Below, one piece after another: positions 7,625 through 15,985 of a stretch of 35,197 nucleotides of DNA (within the stretch, counting starts at the first letter, position 1; each line of letters starts with the position of its first letter). The notes beneath the pieces were generated by a model that saw only the letters and a list, made by a program, of their open reading frames with translations, was not told the origin of the DNA and ran no database searches. The translations under genes were made by a program, and so were the position numbers. Source of the DNA: Acidobacteriaceae bacterium (GTDB lineage: Bacteria; Acidobacteriota; Terriglobia; Terriglobales; Acidobacteriaceae); assembly GCA_030040425.1 (NCBI GenBank), contig JASHTS010000094.1, positions 1 through 35,197 on the forward strand, given 5' to 3'.

Positions 7625-10600
7625 TCAGAAGAGCACTTTCACCGCGAGTTGCGCTTCGCGGTCGGAGCCGGACAAAACACTGTTGATCTGGCCGAAGGTG
7701 GCGCTGTCGAAGTTGGGATCGGGATTTGCCAGGTGCACGGTGTTTGCCGTGTTGAAGGCTTCAGCGCGGATATCGAGCGTGTAGCGTTCCTGGATTCTGA
7801 AGTCCTTGGCCAGCGAAGAGTCGAGGCTGACATAGGCCGGCCCGACCACGATATTGCGGCCCGCATCGCCGGGACCGAAGTTGTCGCTCTGCCCCGCCGC
7901 CGGGAGCAGGCCCTTGTCATTGAAAGCTGCTGTATTGAACCAGCGATAGATGCTTCGCTGGCCGCGCGGTATCTCGGGATCGCCGATCACATTGGGGCGA
8001 AGGCCGGGCAGGATCGAATCGGGATTGGTATTGCGCGTGATGTTTACGGGCGTGCCCGAGTGCGCAAAAAGAATGGGGCTGTAGCGCCATCCGCCGAGAA
8101 TCGCGTCCGGTATGCGGCCCCAATTCGATCCCCATCGCTGGCCTTTGCCCACGGGCAGAACGAACGCCCCGCTGAAGACAAGATTGTGGCGCTCGTCGAA
8201 ATCGCCGCTCGCATATTCGTCTTTCAGGTTATAGGGATTCTGCGGCTCGTCGCTATTTACGTGGCCGAGATTGAAAGGCGCGGGGCCGTTGTCCAGACTA
8301 TGGCTCCAGGTGTAGCTGAGCAGAAAACTGGTGTTGCGCGAAGTCTGCTTGGTCACCTTCATCTGCATCCCGTTGTAGCTGCTGATGCCTGAATCGGTCA
8401 GGTATTGAATGCTGCCCAGGTCCGTCGTCAGCAGGTTATTGAAACTGTTTGCCGAGTTGGCGGGATTGGCATTGATGTCGCCGATCTCGTAGGAGAGATG
8501 CCTGGAGAACGAGCCGACCCAACCGAGTTCGAACGACGTGCTCCTGGTCAGCTGTTCCTGGAACGTGAGGCTGAAGGAGGCAGTTGTGCCGGTCTTCATT
8601 TTGGGGTTGATGGCATAGGTGGTCTCCAGATTTCCATTGACGACCGTCGACGGAACGATGGCGCCGCCCGAAGCCGGGAGGCTGATCGTGGTGCTGCGGG
8701 CCACGCCTGTATCCAGCACATATTCCCACGGCGCCGATGCGCAGGTCGTGCAGGGTCCGTCAAAGACCCAGTCTGTATAGGCCGCCTGGCGAGCGAAAGG
8801 ATAATTCTGCGTGAGAATGTCTTCGCGGCCGTCGTTCTCCGGCGAGAAGAAGAACGCGCCTCCACCGCGAAGCACGGTCTTGGGATCCAGCTGGAAATCG
8901 AAACCGAAGCGCGGCGAGAGATCGTCTTTACGCGGCAGCAGCAAGGAGTCGGAATTGCCCCCGCGGCCGGCCACGAGGATGTTGCCGCTTTTCAGGTCGT
9001 AGTTGGAGATGTCGTTATGCGCTTCGGTCCAGGGGTCCTGGAACTCGTAGCGCAGGCCATAGTTGAGGGTGATCCGGGGCGTCACCCGGAAAGTATCCTG
9101 GGCGTAATAATCCAGGTTCCAGCTCTTGGTGTGCGGATTGGTCAATTGCAAGCCGATATAGACGTCGGTGGGCAAACCGAGGACAAGATCGGCGAGATCC
9201 GAGCCGCCCGCCCAGTTATACGCGTTATCGATGTAGGTGTAATAGAAATTTGCCGTCTCGGCGTATCCGAAGCTGTCAAAGTAATCGAAGCCAGTGGGAA
9301 AGAGCGAGAAATTGGGGTGCGAATTCAGCAGGCGCAGATCGCCGCCGAACTTGAATTCATGCGTGTTCTTGGTCCATGTGAACGAATCGGTGATCTGATA
9401 GTTCTGGTCATTGACGTGGTATGGCTTGTATGTCGATCCGCCGGCCAGATACCCGTCAGCGAGATACATCTGCGGATATCCGATCGTCGCCGCATAACCG
9501 GGGACCACCACGTTGCCCAAGCCGTATTTGGTGGAATAATCCGTTCCGTTCAACAGGCTGTAGAGGTTCTCGGGATAGAAGAGATAACCGAAACGCACCT
9601 CGTTCAGCTTGTTTGGGGGGAAAGTATGGTCGTAGGTCATGGATATGGATTGGGGCTCGTAATCTTCCTTGTTTGCCTGATCGGCGTCGCCAGCGCCCGG
9701 CACCACAGTGTGGCCCCAATAAGGGTCGGTGACCAGCTGGTTATCGCCCTGCCAGTGATAGACGGCATAAAGGCGGTCGTTTTCGGTGATCACCTGATCA
9801 AAGCGCGCGTCAACTTTATCGAAATTGAAATTGGTGGGCGAATACACCTCGTAATTGCGGAACCACCCGTTGTCGATGCCCGTTAGATTGGGTTTGGGAT
9901 AGAAATCGAGCAGGGTCGCCAGGCCGGCGGGGCTGACGCGATCTTTGGGAATGATATTCCCGGTGAACTGCTGCTCCGCGCAGCCGCCGCAATAAGGCGC
10001 CTCCACGGAGACTACCGGATCGAAGATGGGATCGATGGTTCCGGCAGCCGGATAGGGATTGCCGTCACTGCCCAGGCCCGGCCTCCCGGCAAAGGGGTCC
10101 ACAAGGCCGGAGAAGTCCACGCTTCCATCGCCGGGAAAGTTGATCAGGCCGAAGGGGACGGTGGAATCTACGTAGGAGTAGGGATCTTTTTCGCGCTCGC
10201 CTTCATAAGCGGCAAAGAAAAAGGAGCGATCGCGCTTGATGGGAAAACCCACGGTTCCGCCGAAATTATGCTGCTTGAGCGCGGAGGGCGGCTGCGGCGT
10301 GCTCACCCCCGGCGTGGTGATTCTTGCGGCCAGATAGTTGGGACGGAAGAACTCGAAGGCATCGCCGTGAACGGAATTGGTGCCCGACTTGGTCTGAATG
10401 GTGATGACGCCGCCGGCGGCGTTGCCGAATTCGGCATTGTAGGTTGCTGTGATCACCTTGAACTGGTCCACCGAATCCACGTTCGGGTCCACGGTAATAT
10501 CCTGGGTGCGATTGGTGGTGGACTCGATTCCATCCAGTTGAATGGAGTTGCCGTACTCGCGCTGGCCGCTGACCGAAGCTCCGATGGTGTTGATGCTTCC

Positions 10601-11152
10601 GCTTTGCGGAGGAAGCTGGGTGACCCCGGGAACCAGGTAGGTGAGCGTATAGAACTCGCGGCCGGCCAGCGGCAGATCCACGATGGCATCGCCGCTGATC
10701 ACGGTGCCCACCTCGGCACTTTCGCTTTGCAGCACCGGGGGCGCTTCCGTCACTTCCACGGATGCAGCGGTGCTGCCAACCTTCAGCTTGAAATTGAGCG
10801 CAAGATGCTCATCGATCTGCAGCGCAACATGCGTGAACTTCTCCTCGGCGAATCCGGGAGCTGTGGCGGCGACCGAATAAAGGCCCGGAGGGAGGCTGAC
10901 CACGGTGTAGTTGCCGGAGGCATCGGCCTGGCCGGCAAACGACACGCCTTTGTTTTCGTCGGTAATGGTGATGGATGCGTTGGGGACCACGGCTCCCGTG
11001 GGGTCGGTGACCTGCCCGCCAATCTGTCCCGTGGTTGCCTGGCCGCGGCTGGGAATCGGCGCAAGTATCAGGCAGGCGATCGCAGCCAACCCGACTGCCA
11101 ACGAGCCGAGGCGGCTCGATACTGAGTGTTTCCCTTTCAACGTGAGTTCCAT
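7625..11152 (-). CDS. Oar-like TonB-dependent outer-membrane receptor with CarboxypepD_reg domain
   Basis: This 1175-residue protein has the architecture of acidobacterial Oar-like receptors. It has a signal peptide (to about residue 38), then a carboxypeptidase-regulatory/Cna-B-like domain from about residue 40 to 125 (GQIGGQVTDPTGAVVPNASI). A plug domain follows (ISGDAIVDLPLAGREFYTL, VSGQREYGNSIQLDGIES), then a long 22-strand-type beta-barrel ending in the aromatic residue of AVKVLF. It should take up oligosaccharides across the outer membrane, driven by TonB-ExbBD encoded elsewhere. ATG 11152 follows AGGAGG by four bases and opens a good signal peptide. An alternative ATG at 11194 overlaps the upstream stop by 4 bp and would add 14 residues. 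No SusD-type lipoprotein gene is adjacent, unlike Bacteroidota systems. The ligand is inferred only from the neighbours. Confidence 0.9.
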   Translation of the reverse strand: MELTLKGKHSVSSRLGSLAVGLAAIACLILAPIPSRGQATTGQIGGQVTDPTGAVVPNASITITDENKGVSFAGQADASGNYTVVSLPPGLYSVAATAPGFAEEKFTHVALQIDEHLALNFKLKVGSTAASVEVTEAPPVLQSESAEVGTVISGDAIVDLPLAGREFYTLTYLVPGVTQLPPQSGSINTIGASVSGQREYGNSIQLDGIESTTNRTQDITVDPNVDSVDQFKVITATYNAEFGNAAGGVITIQTKSGTNSVHGDAFEFFRPNYLAARITTPGVSTPQPPSALKQHNFGGTVGFPIKRDRSFFFAAYEGEREKDPYSYVDSTVPFGLINFPGDGSVDFSGLVDPFAGRPGLGSDGNPYPAAGTIDPIFDPVVSVEAPYCGGCAEQQFTGNIIPKDRVSPAGLATLLDFYPKPNLTGIDNGWFRNYEVYSPTNFNFDKVDARFDQVITENDRLYAVYHWQGDNQLVTDPYWGHTVVPGAGDADQANKEDYEPQSISMTYDHTFPPNKLNEVRFGYLFYPENLYSLLNGTDYSTKYGLGNVVVPGYAATIGYPQMYLADGYLAGGSTYKPYHVNDQNYQITDSFTWTKNTHEFKFGGDLRLLNSHPNFSLFPTGFDYFDSFGYAETANFYYTYIDNAYNWAGGSDLADLVLGLPTDVYIGLQLTNPHTKSWNLDYYAQDTFRVTPRITLNYGLRYEFQDPWTEAHNDISNYDLKSGNILVAGRGGNSDSLLLPRKDDLSPRFGFDFQLDPKTVLRGGGAFFFSPENDGREDILTQNYPFARQAAYTDWVFDGPCTTCASAPWEYVLDTGVARSTTISLPASGGAIVPSTVVNGNLETTYAINPKMKTGTTASFSLTFQEQLTRSTSFELGWVGSFSRHLSYEIGDINANPANSANSFNNLLTTDLGSIQYLTDSGISSYNGMQMKVTKQTSRNTSFLLSYTWSHSLDNGPAPFNLGHVNSDEPQNPYNLKDEYASGDFDERHNLVFSGAFVLPVGKGQRWGSNWGRIPDAILGGWRYSPILFAHSGTPVNITRNTNPDSILPGLRPNVIGDPEIPRGQRSIYRWFNTAAFNDKGLLPAAGQSDNFGPGDAGRNIVVGPAYVSLDSSLAKDFRIQERYTLDIRAEAFNTANTVHLANPDPNFDSATFGQINSVLSGSDREAQLAVKVLF

Positions 11153-11190
11153 AGTGCCTCCTGAATCCCCGCGCGGCATCCGCGGTCGCA

Positions 11191-12303
11191 TCATTCCTTG
11201 CCCTGCGAAGCCACACCTTCGGTTTGCTCCAGCTTGACTTCCACCACCCCCACCGCACCCGGAGTCAGCGTGATGCCATTGGCGTCGGCGTGGGCGCCGG
11301 GAATCTTCTCGTTGCCGGAATAGAAAAGCGTGAAGGAGCCGTCGCCTTCGTCGATGAGGCCGAGCGGCGTGCGCACCTCGCTGGCCCAGACGCCCGCGCC
11401 GGTCTGCACGGTCAGTTGCCTTCCCGTGGACCAGTGAACGCCGTCCGATGAAAAGGAATAGCCGATGCTGCCGGAACGATGGTTGTCGTAGACGGCGACA
11501 AAGCTGCCATCCTCGAGCCGGGTGACGATGGGATTCTCAATGAAGCTCGGCTCCACGCGCAGCGGATTGAGTTCGGAGCAGCGAGTCCAGGGTCCGCCCA
11601 GTTGAGAGGAGCGCGCGAGGCCCACTTGCCAGAGCATGATGGGCAGGCTTTCCGTGCGCGCGCTGCCATAGAGCGCATACCATGCGCCGCCCACGCGATA
11701 GGGGAAAAAGGAATCGGTTCCCTGGAGTCCCTCCCAGGAGTCGGAGTCCTTGCCGCGGCGCAAAACCACGCCCACATCGCGATACGGGCCGCCGATGCCC
11801 GCCGGGCCGGGTTTCAGCGAGACGGCGCGCCAGATCTGGCCTTCGTGATTCGTAAGCCATTGATGCGGCGTATCCGGCGCGGCGCGGTAGGCGACATAAA
11901 ACAGATTCCAGCGGCCGGCTTCGGGGTCGAAAACGGGGATGGGCGACCAGAGAGCCGCGCGGGGATCGTGGCCGGTAAAGTCGCCGCTCGAGGTGCGCAG
12001 GGTTCCTGCGCGTTCCCAATGTATGCGGTCGCGGCTGGTCCAATGAGCCAATTTCATCCTCACCCAATGCGGGTCCCCGATCATCTCCGAAGTGAACAGG
12101 TGGTAGACCCCGTCAAGCTTGACCACCCGGCCGCCTTCGAATCCGTACTTGTTGCCCTTCGCGCCGGCGGAGCGCGTGGTGAGCACGGGTCTATCGAACT
12201 GCCGGGTCACCACCAGCACCTTATCTGCCGGCCGCAGCGGAGCCGCCGCCGTTGCCAGGAAGAGGAGAATCAGGCAGTTGAAGGGCTTCGGCAGCGCCCG
12301 CAT
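11191..12303 (-). CDS. GH43-like five-bladed beta-propeller protein, secreted
   Basis: The 370-residue product carries a signal peptide (residues 1 to about 26) and a repetitive pattern of blades with paired aromatic and Asp/Ser motifs (GVYHLFTSEM, HDPRAALWSPIPVFD, WNLFYVAYRA, GAWYALYGSAR, ENPIVTRLEDGSFVAVYDN, SFTLFYSGNEK). This is typical of the GH43/GH32 propeller superfamily. Family members are arabinofuranosidases, xylosidases and related enzymes acting on hemicellulose side chains. I cannot fix the three catalytic acids with certainty. ATG 12303 is preceded by GAGGAG ten bases upstream; a longer open frame to 12621 has no signal peptide at its start and is not used. It is the first gene of the cluster, and its TGA overlaps a possible receptor start (ATGA), so receptor and enzyme are probably co-transcribed. 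Confidence 0.6.
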   Translation of the reverse strand: MRALPKPFNCLILLFLATAAAPLRPADKVLVVTRQFDRPVLTTRSAGAKGNKYGFEGGRVVKLDGVYHLFTSEMIGDPHWVRMKLAHWTSRDRIHWERAGTLRTSSGDFTGHDPRAALWSPIPVFDPEAGRWNLFYVAYRAAPDTPHQWLTNHEGQIWRAVSLKPGPAGIGGPYRDVGVVLRRGKDSDSWEGLQGTDSFFPYRVGGAWYALYGSARTESLPIMLWQVGLARSSQLGGPWTRCSELNPLRVEPSFIENPIVTRLEDGSFVAVYDNHRSGSIGYSFSSDGVHWSTGRQLTVQTGAGVWASEVRTPLGLIDEGDGSFTLFYSGNEKIPGAHADANGITLTPGAVGVVEVKLEQTEGVASQGKE

Positions 12304-12942
12304 GATCTTCAATCTCCTCGAATCCCCATCTGCGAACGTGCGCATCCCATGGCCGGCTAAGAACAAGATCAAGCGAGCGCTTTGACCTTTCGAGCCAAGG
12401 TACGCAAAACAGCGGCTTATTCCGGACCGTCCATTTCTAGACGCTCGCCGTCCAATCTTCAAGGTAATGGGGGTTATCGCCCGGTTAAGAGAGGTGTGCG
12501 GATCAAACCGAAGCGCGGGTGAGGAAAAGCAACGGTCAAGCCAGTTGCAGATGGACAGGGAAGCAGACGAACGCAGCGGGTGGAGCGCGCCATTGCATCC
12601 AGCGCGGAGACCGGCTGCCATGAACCAGGGCGACGGACGAGGAAAAATGAAGCAAGAGCAAAAAGATTCGGACTGTTGAGGCGAGGTGGGCGCTTTGAGA
12701 CACTTCGTAAGGCGAAGCCTTTGCTTGAAGAACGAATCGAGACGGACCGAATTGGCGAGACCGAGCGATCGAGATAACCGGTTTTAACAGGCTCAATAAC
12801 CGTTAACGGCAAAAATACGGGGTTGGGGCCGTGGCGGGGCGTTCATCTTGACAGCGGTTGTTCGAGCGGATTACGGTGTTTTCGGTTGCGAGAAGTCACA
12901 GGCACTTTCCCTTGCGCTTCCCGAGGCGGGAGCCCGATTTTG
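12304..12942. other. Divergent intergenic region between glycan cluster and regulator-like gene
   Basis: This 639-bp stretch separates the first cluster gene (minus strand) from the membrane regulator-like gene (plus strand), so both promoters should lie here. I see no convincing gene in it. A perfect -35-like TTGACA occurs at 12848-12853, but the sequence 17 bp downstream (TTACGG) is a poor -10. Two short palindromes joined by a direct repeat lie at 12774-12809 and are listed separately. Confidence 0.6.
12774..12809. promoter_or_regulatory. ATAACCG direct repeat with two palindromes (candidate operator)
   Basis: ATAACCG occurs at 12774-12780 and again at 12796-12802, exactly 22 bp apart, about two helical turns, so both copies face the same side of the DNA. 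Each copy opens a palindrome: AACCGGTT (12776-12783) and CCGTTAACGG (12800-12809). The placement about 135-170 bp upstream of the divergent regulator-like gene fits an operator for auto-control or control of the cluster. No footprint knowledge supports it. Confidence 0.35.
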
Positions 12943-14262
12943 GTGTATCGATACAGCGCGGAAAACGGATTCTCACTTTACGAAAAGCGGGAAGAGCTGC
13001 GCCGGGTGATCCAGAGCAAGCACTTTGTCAACTCACCCAAGAAGAGCCGTTTTCTCGAATTCATCGCCGAGCAGACCTTTCAGGGCAACAGCGACAAGCT
13101 GAATGAATATCTGATCGGGACCGAGGTCTACGAGCGCGGGGCCGATTTCGACCAGCAGCGGGATCCGATTGTGCGCGTGCAGGCGCATGAGATTCGACGG
13201 CTTTTGAAGAAGTATTACGAAGAAGACGGCAGCCGGAGCCTGATCCGGATGGAGCTGCCACCGGGCCATTACGTTCCGGTTTTCAGCCGGATGGAGCAGC
13301 CGGAGCGGGAAGAAGGGCTGGACGGCATGGAGCAGGCGAAGGATGGCCGCGCGGCCGCGAGTGTGTCGTCCGTCAACCGCCTGCTGCTTGCGGCGACGAT
13401 TGTGCTCGCATGCGGCTGCGCTGCGCTGGCGTTTGTGCTGGCACGGCGGGCGAGTTCCCCGCCGGCGCAGCACGCGGCGGCAACGCTGCCGCCGAATCTC
13501 GACTGGTTCTGGCATCCGTTTCTTCCTCCGGCCGATGCACCGCTGATCGTGATTCCGAATCATCCCTTGCTCCGGGCGGCGCACGGCGGCGACAGCGAGC
13601 AAACCTGGGCGAGCGGCCATGAGATTCCCAAGGCCAGCCTGCCGGAATTTCGCGACACCATCCACTTCCGCGAGCTGAAACGGTTTGTCTTCGTGCCTTC
13701 GCTCACGGATTTCACCTCGGTGGGCGAGACGCTGGGGCTGGTCGATCTGTGCGAGATGTTTTTCCGGATGGGCGACACCTGCCGCGTGCAGCAGTCGCGG
13801 CTGCTCGATTTCGACGAGATCAAGGACAACAACGTGATCCTGCTGGGAGGAAACCAGTCGTGGAGCGGCCGCGTGTTTCTGAACGTGCAGGGATTTCGTT
13901 TCCAGGACGGGGTGATCATCAACAGCAACCCCAGGCCGGGCGAAAAGGCGATCTACAAGCCGGAGTTCGACCCGGTGACCAATCAGCTCACGCGCGACTA
14001 CGCTCTGGTACTGATGCTGCCCAATGAGCGCAAGGCAAATCGCGTGCTCCTGATCTATGGGATTTACACGCAGGGCTCGCAGGCGGCAATCGAGTTTCTG
14101 ACGACTCCGGAAAAGATGGCGCAACTGCGCTCGGCCCTGGCCGGGCTCTCTGCGGACCACAAGACGCCGCCACAGTACTTCCAGGTGTTACTAACGACTA
14201 CGGTCGAGAATGCCGTCCCGGGCAACGCCACGGTGGTCGCGGTGAGAGCCGTGGCGAACTGA
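12943..14262 (+). CDS. Membrane-anchored regulator-like protein with periplasmic sensor domain
   Basis: The 439-residue product has three parts. Residues about 10-115 form a cytoplasmic domain with a conserved pattern (RRVIQSKHF, FLEFIAEQTF, NEYLIGTEVYER, DPIVRVQAHEIRRLLKKYY, IRMELPPGHYVPVF). I know this pattern from many acidobacterial and proteobacterial proteins, where it precedes TPR, TolB-like or membrane segments. It is generally treated as regulatory but is uncharacterised. One transmembrane helix follows (about 147-167), then about 270 residues in the periplasm with no recognised catalytic motif. This resembles ToxR/CadC-like one-component membrane regulators in layout, not in proven function. 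No ATG lies before the conserved domain. I use GTG 12943, with GGGAG ten bases upstream; TTG at 12940 is equally possible. It is transcribed divergently from the glycan cluster, so a sensor role for that cluster is inferred. Confidence 0.65.
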   Translation: MYRYSAENGFSLYEKREELRRVIQSKHFVNSPKKSRFLEFIAEQTFQGNSDKLNEYLIGTEVYERGADFDQQRDPIVRVQAHEIRRLLKKYYEEDGSRSLIRMELPPGHYVPVFSRMEQPEREEGLDGMEQAKDGRAAASVSSVNRLLLAATIVLACGCAALAFVLARRASSPPAQHAAATLPPNLDWFWHPFLPPADAPLIVIPNHPLLRAAHGGDSEQTWASGHEIPKASLPEFRDTIHFRELKRFVFVPSLTDFTSVGETLGLVDLCEMFFRMGDTCRVQQSRLLDFDEIKDNNVILLGGNQSWSGRVFLNVQGFRFQDGVIINSNPRPGEKAIYKPEFDPVTNQLTRDYALVLMLPNERKANRVLLIYGIYTQGSQAAIEFLTTPEKMAQLRSALAGLSADHKTPPQYFQVLLTTTVENAVPGNATVVAVRAVAN

Positions 14263-14429
14263 CGCCGGGCGATCTGTTGCGGCGCGAACCGGGGTTCATC
14301 ATCCCGCAAAGAACCTTCTTTATGCTGTGTCTGCATCCGCACAGCCATGGCCGACTCTGAAAATCGGACGGCCCGGCGCAACTGCGCAGGACAAGGCGCA
14401 TCTTACGCTCGGGGGCCTCAAACGTGTTA

Positions 14430-14459
14430 TTGACAAGGATTTCGCGGCAGGCCTATTGT
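14430..14459 (+). promoter_or_regulatory. Sigma70-type promoter of the HhH-like gene
   Basis: TTGACA (14430-14435) and TATTGT (14454-14459) are separated by 18 bp, a near-consensus housekeeping promoter. Transcription would start near 14466, giving a leader of about 25 bases before the ATG at 14491 that includes an AAAGGAAGGA ribosome-binding stretch. kdsA downstream could be read from the same promoter. Confidence 0.6.
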
Positions 14460-14490
14460 GTGTAAGTTTTTGGGAAAGGAAGGACGTTCA

Positions 14491-15048
14491 ATGGTCGCTT
14501 ATTTTCAGCTCCAACCCGCGGAAGCAGAGCTTCAGGAGCTGGCTGAACAGTATTGGGAGAAAGCTGGAGAAAAAGAGCAAAGGCTTGAAAAAGCCGCATT
14601 TGAAGCCGGGGAGTCGATCCGCAACGGCGATTTTTCGCTGGCCAACCTGGAAGCCATCGTGCGCTGGAAGTCAGAGCGCGCAGTGCAATTTCTGATCGGG
14701 AACAGCAATGAGAAGATCCGGCGGGTTCTCGCTCTAGCGGCGAACCCGGAGGCGACCACGGAAACGGCGATGAAGGCTCTGCTGGAGCTCAACGGGGTCG
14801 ACATTGCGGTGGGATCGGCCATTTTGGCAGCCATCTATCCGGAACGGTACACGGTGCTCGATTTCCGCGCGCTCGAAGCGCTGGGGCACGCGCGCCACGA
14901 TGTGCGCTTCTACGAGGAGTATCTGGCGTTTTGCAAGCGGCTGGCCGAGAGCAATGTGGTGACGCCGCAGAGCGATCTGCCGGCGCCCACTCCGCTGCGC
15001 ACCCTGGACCGCGCCTTGTGGGAGTGGACGCGAAGCCATGCGGGCTGA
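14491..15048 (+). CDS. HhH-type helical protein, related to the HhH-GPD glycosylase fold
   Basis: This 185-residue, mostly helical protein begins with a charged coiled stretch (QYWEKAGEKEQRLEKAAFEAG). Its second half (about 90-135) reads LLELNGVDIAVGSAILAAIYPERYTVLDFRALEAL. That parallels the helix-hairpin-helix plus Asp segment of HhH-GPD DNA glycosylases (LPGVGxKTA, then PVxDxxV). The hairpin lacks the Lys used by bifunctional glycosylases; the later Asp (VLDFRA) is present. It might be a DNA-binding or monofunctional repair-like protein, or only share the fold; I do not claim an activity. ATG 14491 has GGAAGGA seven bases upstream and a good promoter before it. kdsA starts 61 bp downstream on the same strand. 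Confidence 0.6.
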   Translation: MVAYFQLQPAEAELQELAEQYWEKAGEKEQRLEKAAFEAGESIRNGDFSLANLEAIVRWKSERAVQFLIGNSNEKIRRVLALAANPEATTETAMKALLELNGVDIAVGSAILAAIYPERYTVLDFRALEALGHARHDVRFYEEYLAFCKRLAESNVVTPQSDLPAPTPLRTLDRALWEWTRSHAG

Positions 15049-15094
15049 GGAGGGATCGGCGGTCCTTACCGAGAACGGGAAAGCGGAGCCTTAC

Positions 15095-15102
15095 TATAGA
15101 AT
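15095..15102 (+). promoter_or_regulatory. -10-like element close to the kdsA start
   Basis: TATAGAAT lies seven bases before the GTG start of kdsA (15110), and no Shine-Dalgarno sequence is seen in between. If this is a -10 element, transcription would begin at or next to the start codon and give a leaderless mRNA. No good -35 is present at the usual distance, so the call is tentative. Read-through from the promoter at 14430 is the alternative. Confidence 0.3.
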
Positions 15103-15109
15103 CGCCCTC

Positions 15110-15946
15110 GTGAGGAATTCGTTTGAAGTCGGGCCGGTCCAGATCGGCGGGGGCCGGCTTTTTCTTGTGGCCGGCCCCTGCGTGATCGAGAGCGAAGCCC
15201 ACGCGGGCAAGATGGCCGACGCGCTGCAGCGGATTACCTCGGAGCTGAAAATTCCGCTCATTTTCAAAGCCAGCTACGACAAGGCGAACCGCACCAGCGT
15301 GAGGAGTTTCCGCGGGCCGGGACTGAAGGAAGGCGTGCGCATTCTGGGCGCGCTGGCCAGGGAGACCGGCCTGCCGGTGCTGACAGATGTTCATGAGCCG
15401 GAGCATTGCGCCTTTGCGGCCGAGGCTGCGGACGTGTTGCAGATTCCTGCGTTCCTGTGCCGGCAGACCGATCTGCTGGTGGCGGCGGGCAAAACCGGAC
15501 GAGCCGTCAACATCAAGAAGGGCCAGTTCGTGGCGCCGTGGGACATGAAGCATCCGGTAGAGAAGGTTCGCTCCACCGGGAACGAGCGCGTGTTTCTCAC
15601 CGAGCGGGGATCGAGCTTCGGCTATAACAACCTGGTGGTCGACTTCCGCTCGCTGCCGGTGATGCGGGCGCTGGCGCCGGTGGTGTTTGACGGGACGCAC
15701 TCGGTGCAGCAACCTTCGGCGGCCGGCGGCGTGAGCGGCGGGCAGCCGGAGTTCATCCCGGCCCTGGCGCGCGCCGCCGTGGCTGCGGGCGTAGACGGCG
15801 TGTTTCTTGAAGTGCACGACGATCCCGCGCAGGCGAAGTCGGATGGGGCGAACGCGCTCGATCTGAAGCTGCTGAAGCCGCTGCTCGAGGCCCTGCTGGC
15901 GATTCACGCGGCGGCGACGCCGGGGAGTGAGGGACCGAGGGACTAG
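15110..15946 (+). CDS. kdsA: 3-deoxy-8-phosphooctulonate (Kdo-8-P) synthase
   Basis: KdsA condenses phosphoenolpyruvate with arabinose 5-phosphate to Kdo-8-phosphate, the first committed step to the Kdo of lipopolysaccharide, in the cytosol. The 278-residue length is normal for the family. Motifs visible are FLVAGPCVIESE, FKASYDKANRTS, VLTDVHEP, IPAFLCRQTDLL, NIKKGQFVAPWDM, DGTHSVQQP and EVHDDP. Cys24 in AGPC is the residue that defines the metal-dependent class (Asn in the E. coli class), so this is predicted to be a class II, metalloenzyme KdsA. GTG 15110 is chosen because it gives family length; an ATG at 15038 would add 24 residues overlapping the upstream gene without a ribosome-binding site. 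Presence of kdsA indicates an LPS-bearing Gram-negative cell. Confidence 0.95.
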   Translation: MRNSFEVGPVQIGGGRLFLVAGPCVIESEAHAGKMADALQRITSELKIPLIFKASYDKANRTSVRSFRGPGLKEGVRILGALARETGLPVLTDVHEPEHCAFAAEAADVLQIPAFLCRQTDLLVAAGKTGRAVNIKKGQFVAPWDMKHPVEKVRSTGNERVFLTERGSSFGYNNLVVDFRSLPVMRALAPVVFDGTHSVQQPSAAGGVSGGQPEFIPALARAAVAAGVDGVFLEVHDDPAQAKSDGANALDLKLLKPLLEALLAIHAAATPGSEGPRD

Positions 15947-15985
15947 AGTTGATTGCATAAATTGTCCGAAGACGAGATGGAAACA

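Noticed and set aside
12474..12812. A 112-codon minus-strand frame upstream of the glycan cluster
   Set aside because: No ribosome-binding site, no domain, Ser/Arg/Pro-rich; it lies in the presumed promoter region.
12848..12876. TTGACA with a -10 17 bp downstream as promoter for the regulator-like gene
   Set aside because: The -10 position reads TTACGG, which is too poor to call; kept only as a remark in the intergenic entry.
15038..15109. ATG at 15038 as the start of kdsA
   Set aside because: It overlaps the upstream gene, lacks a ribosome-binding site and adds 24 residues that KdsA proteins do not have.
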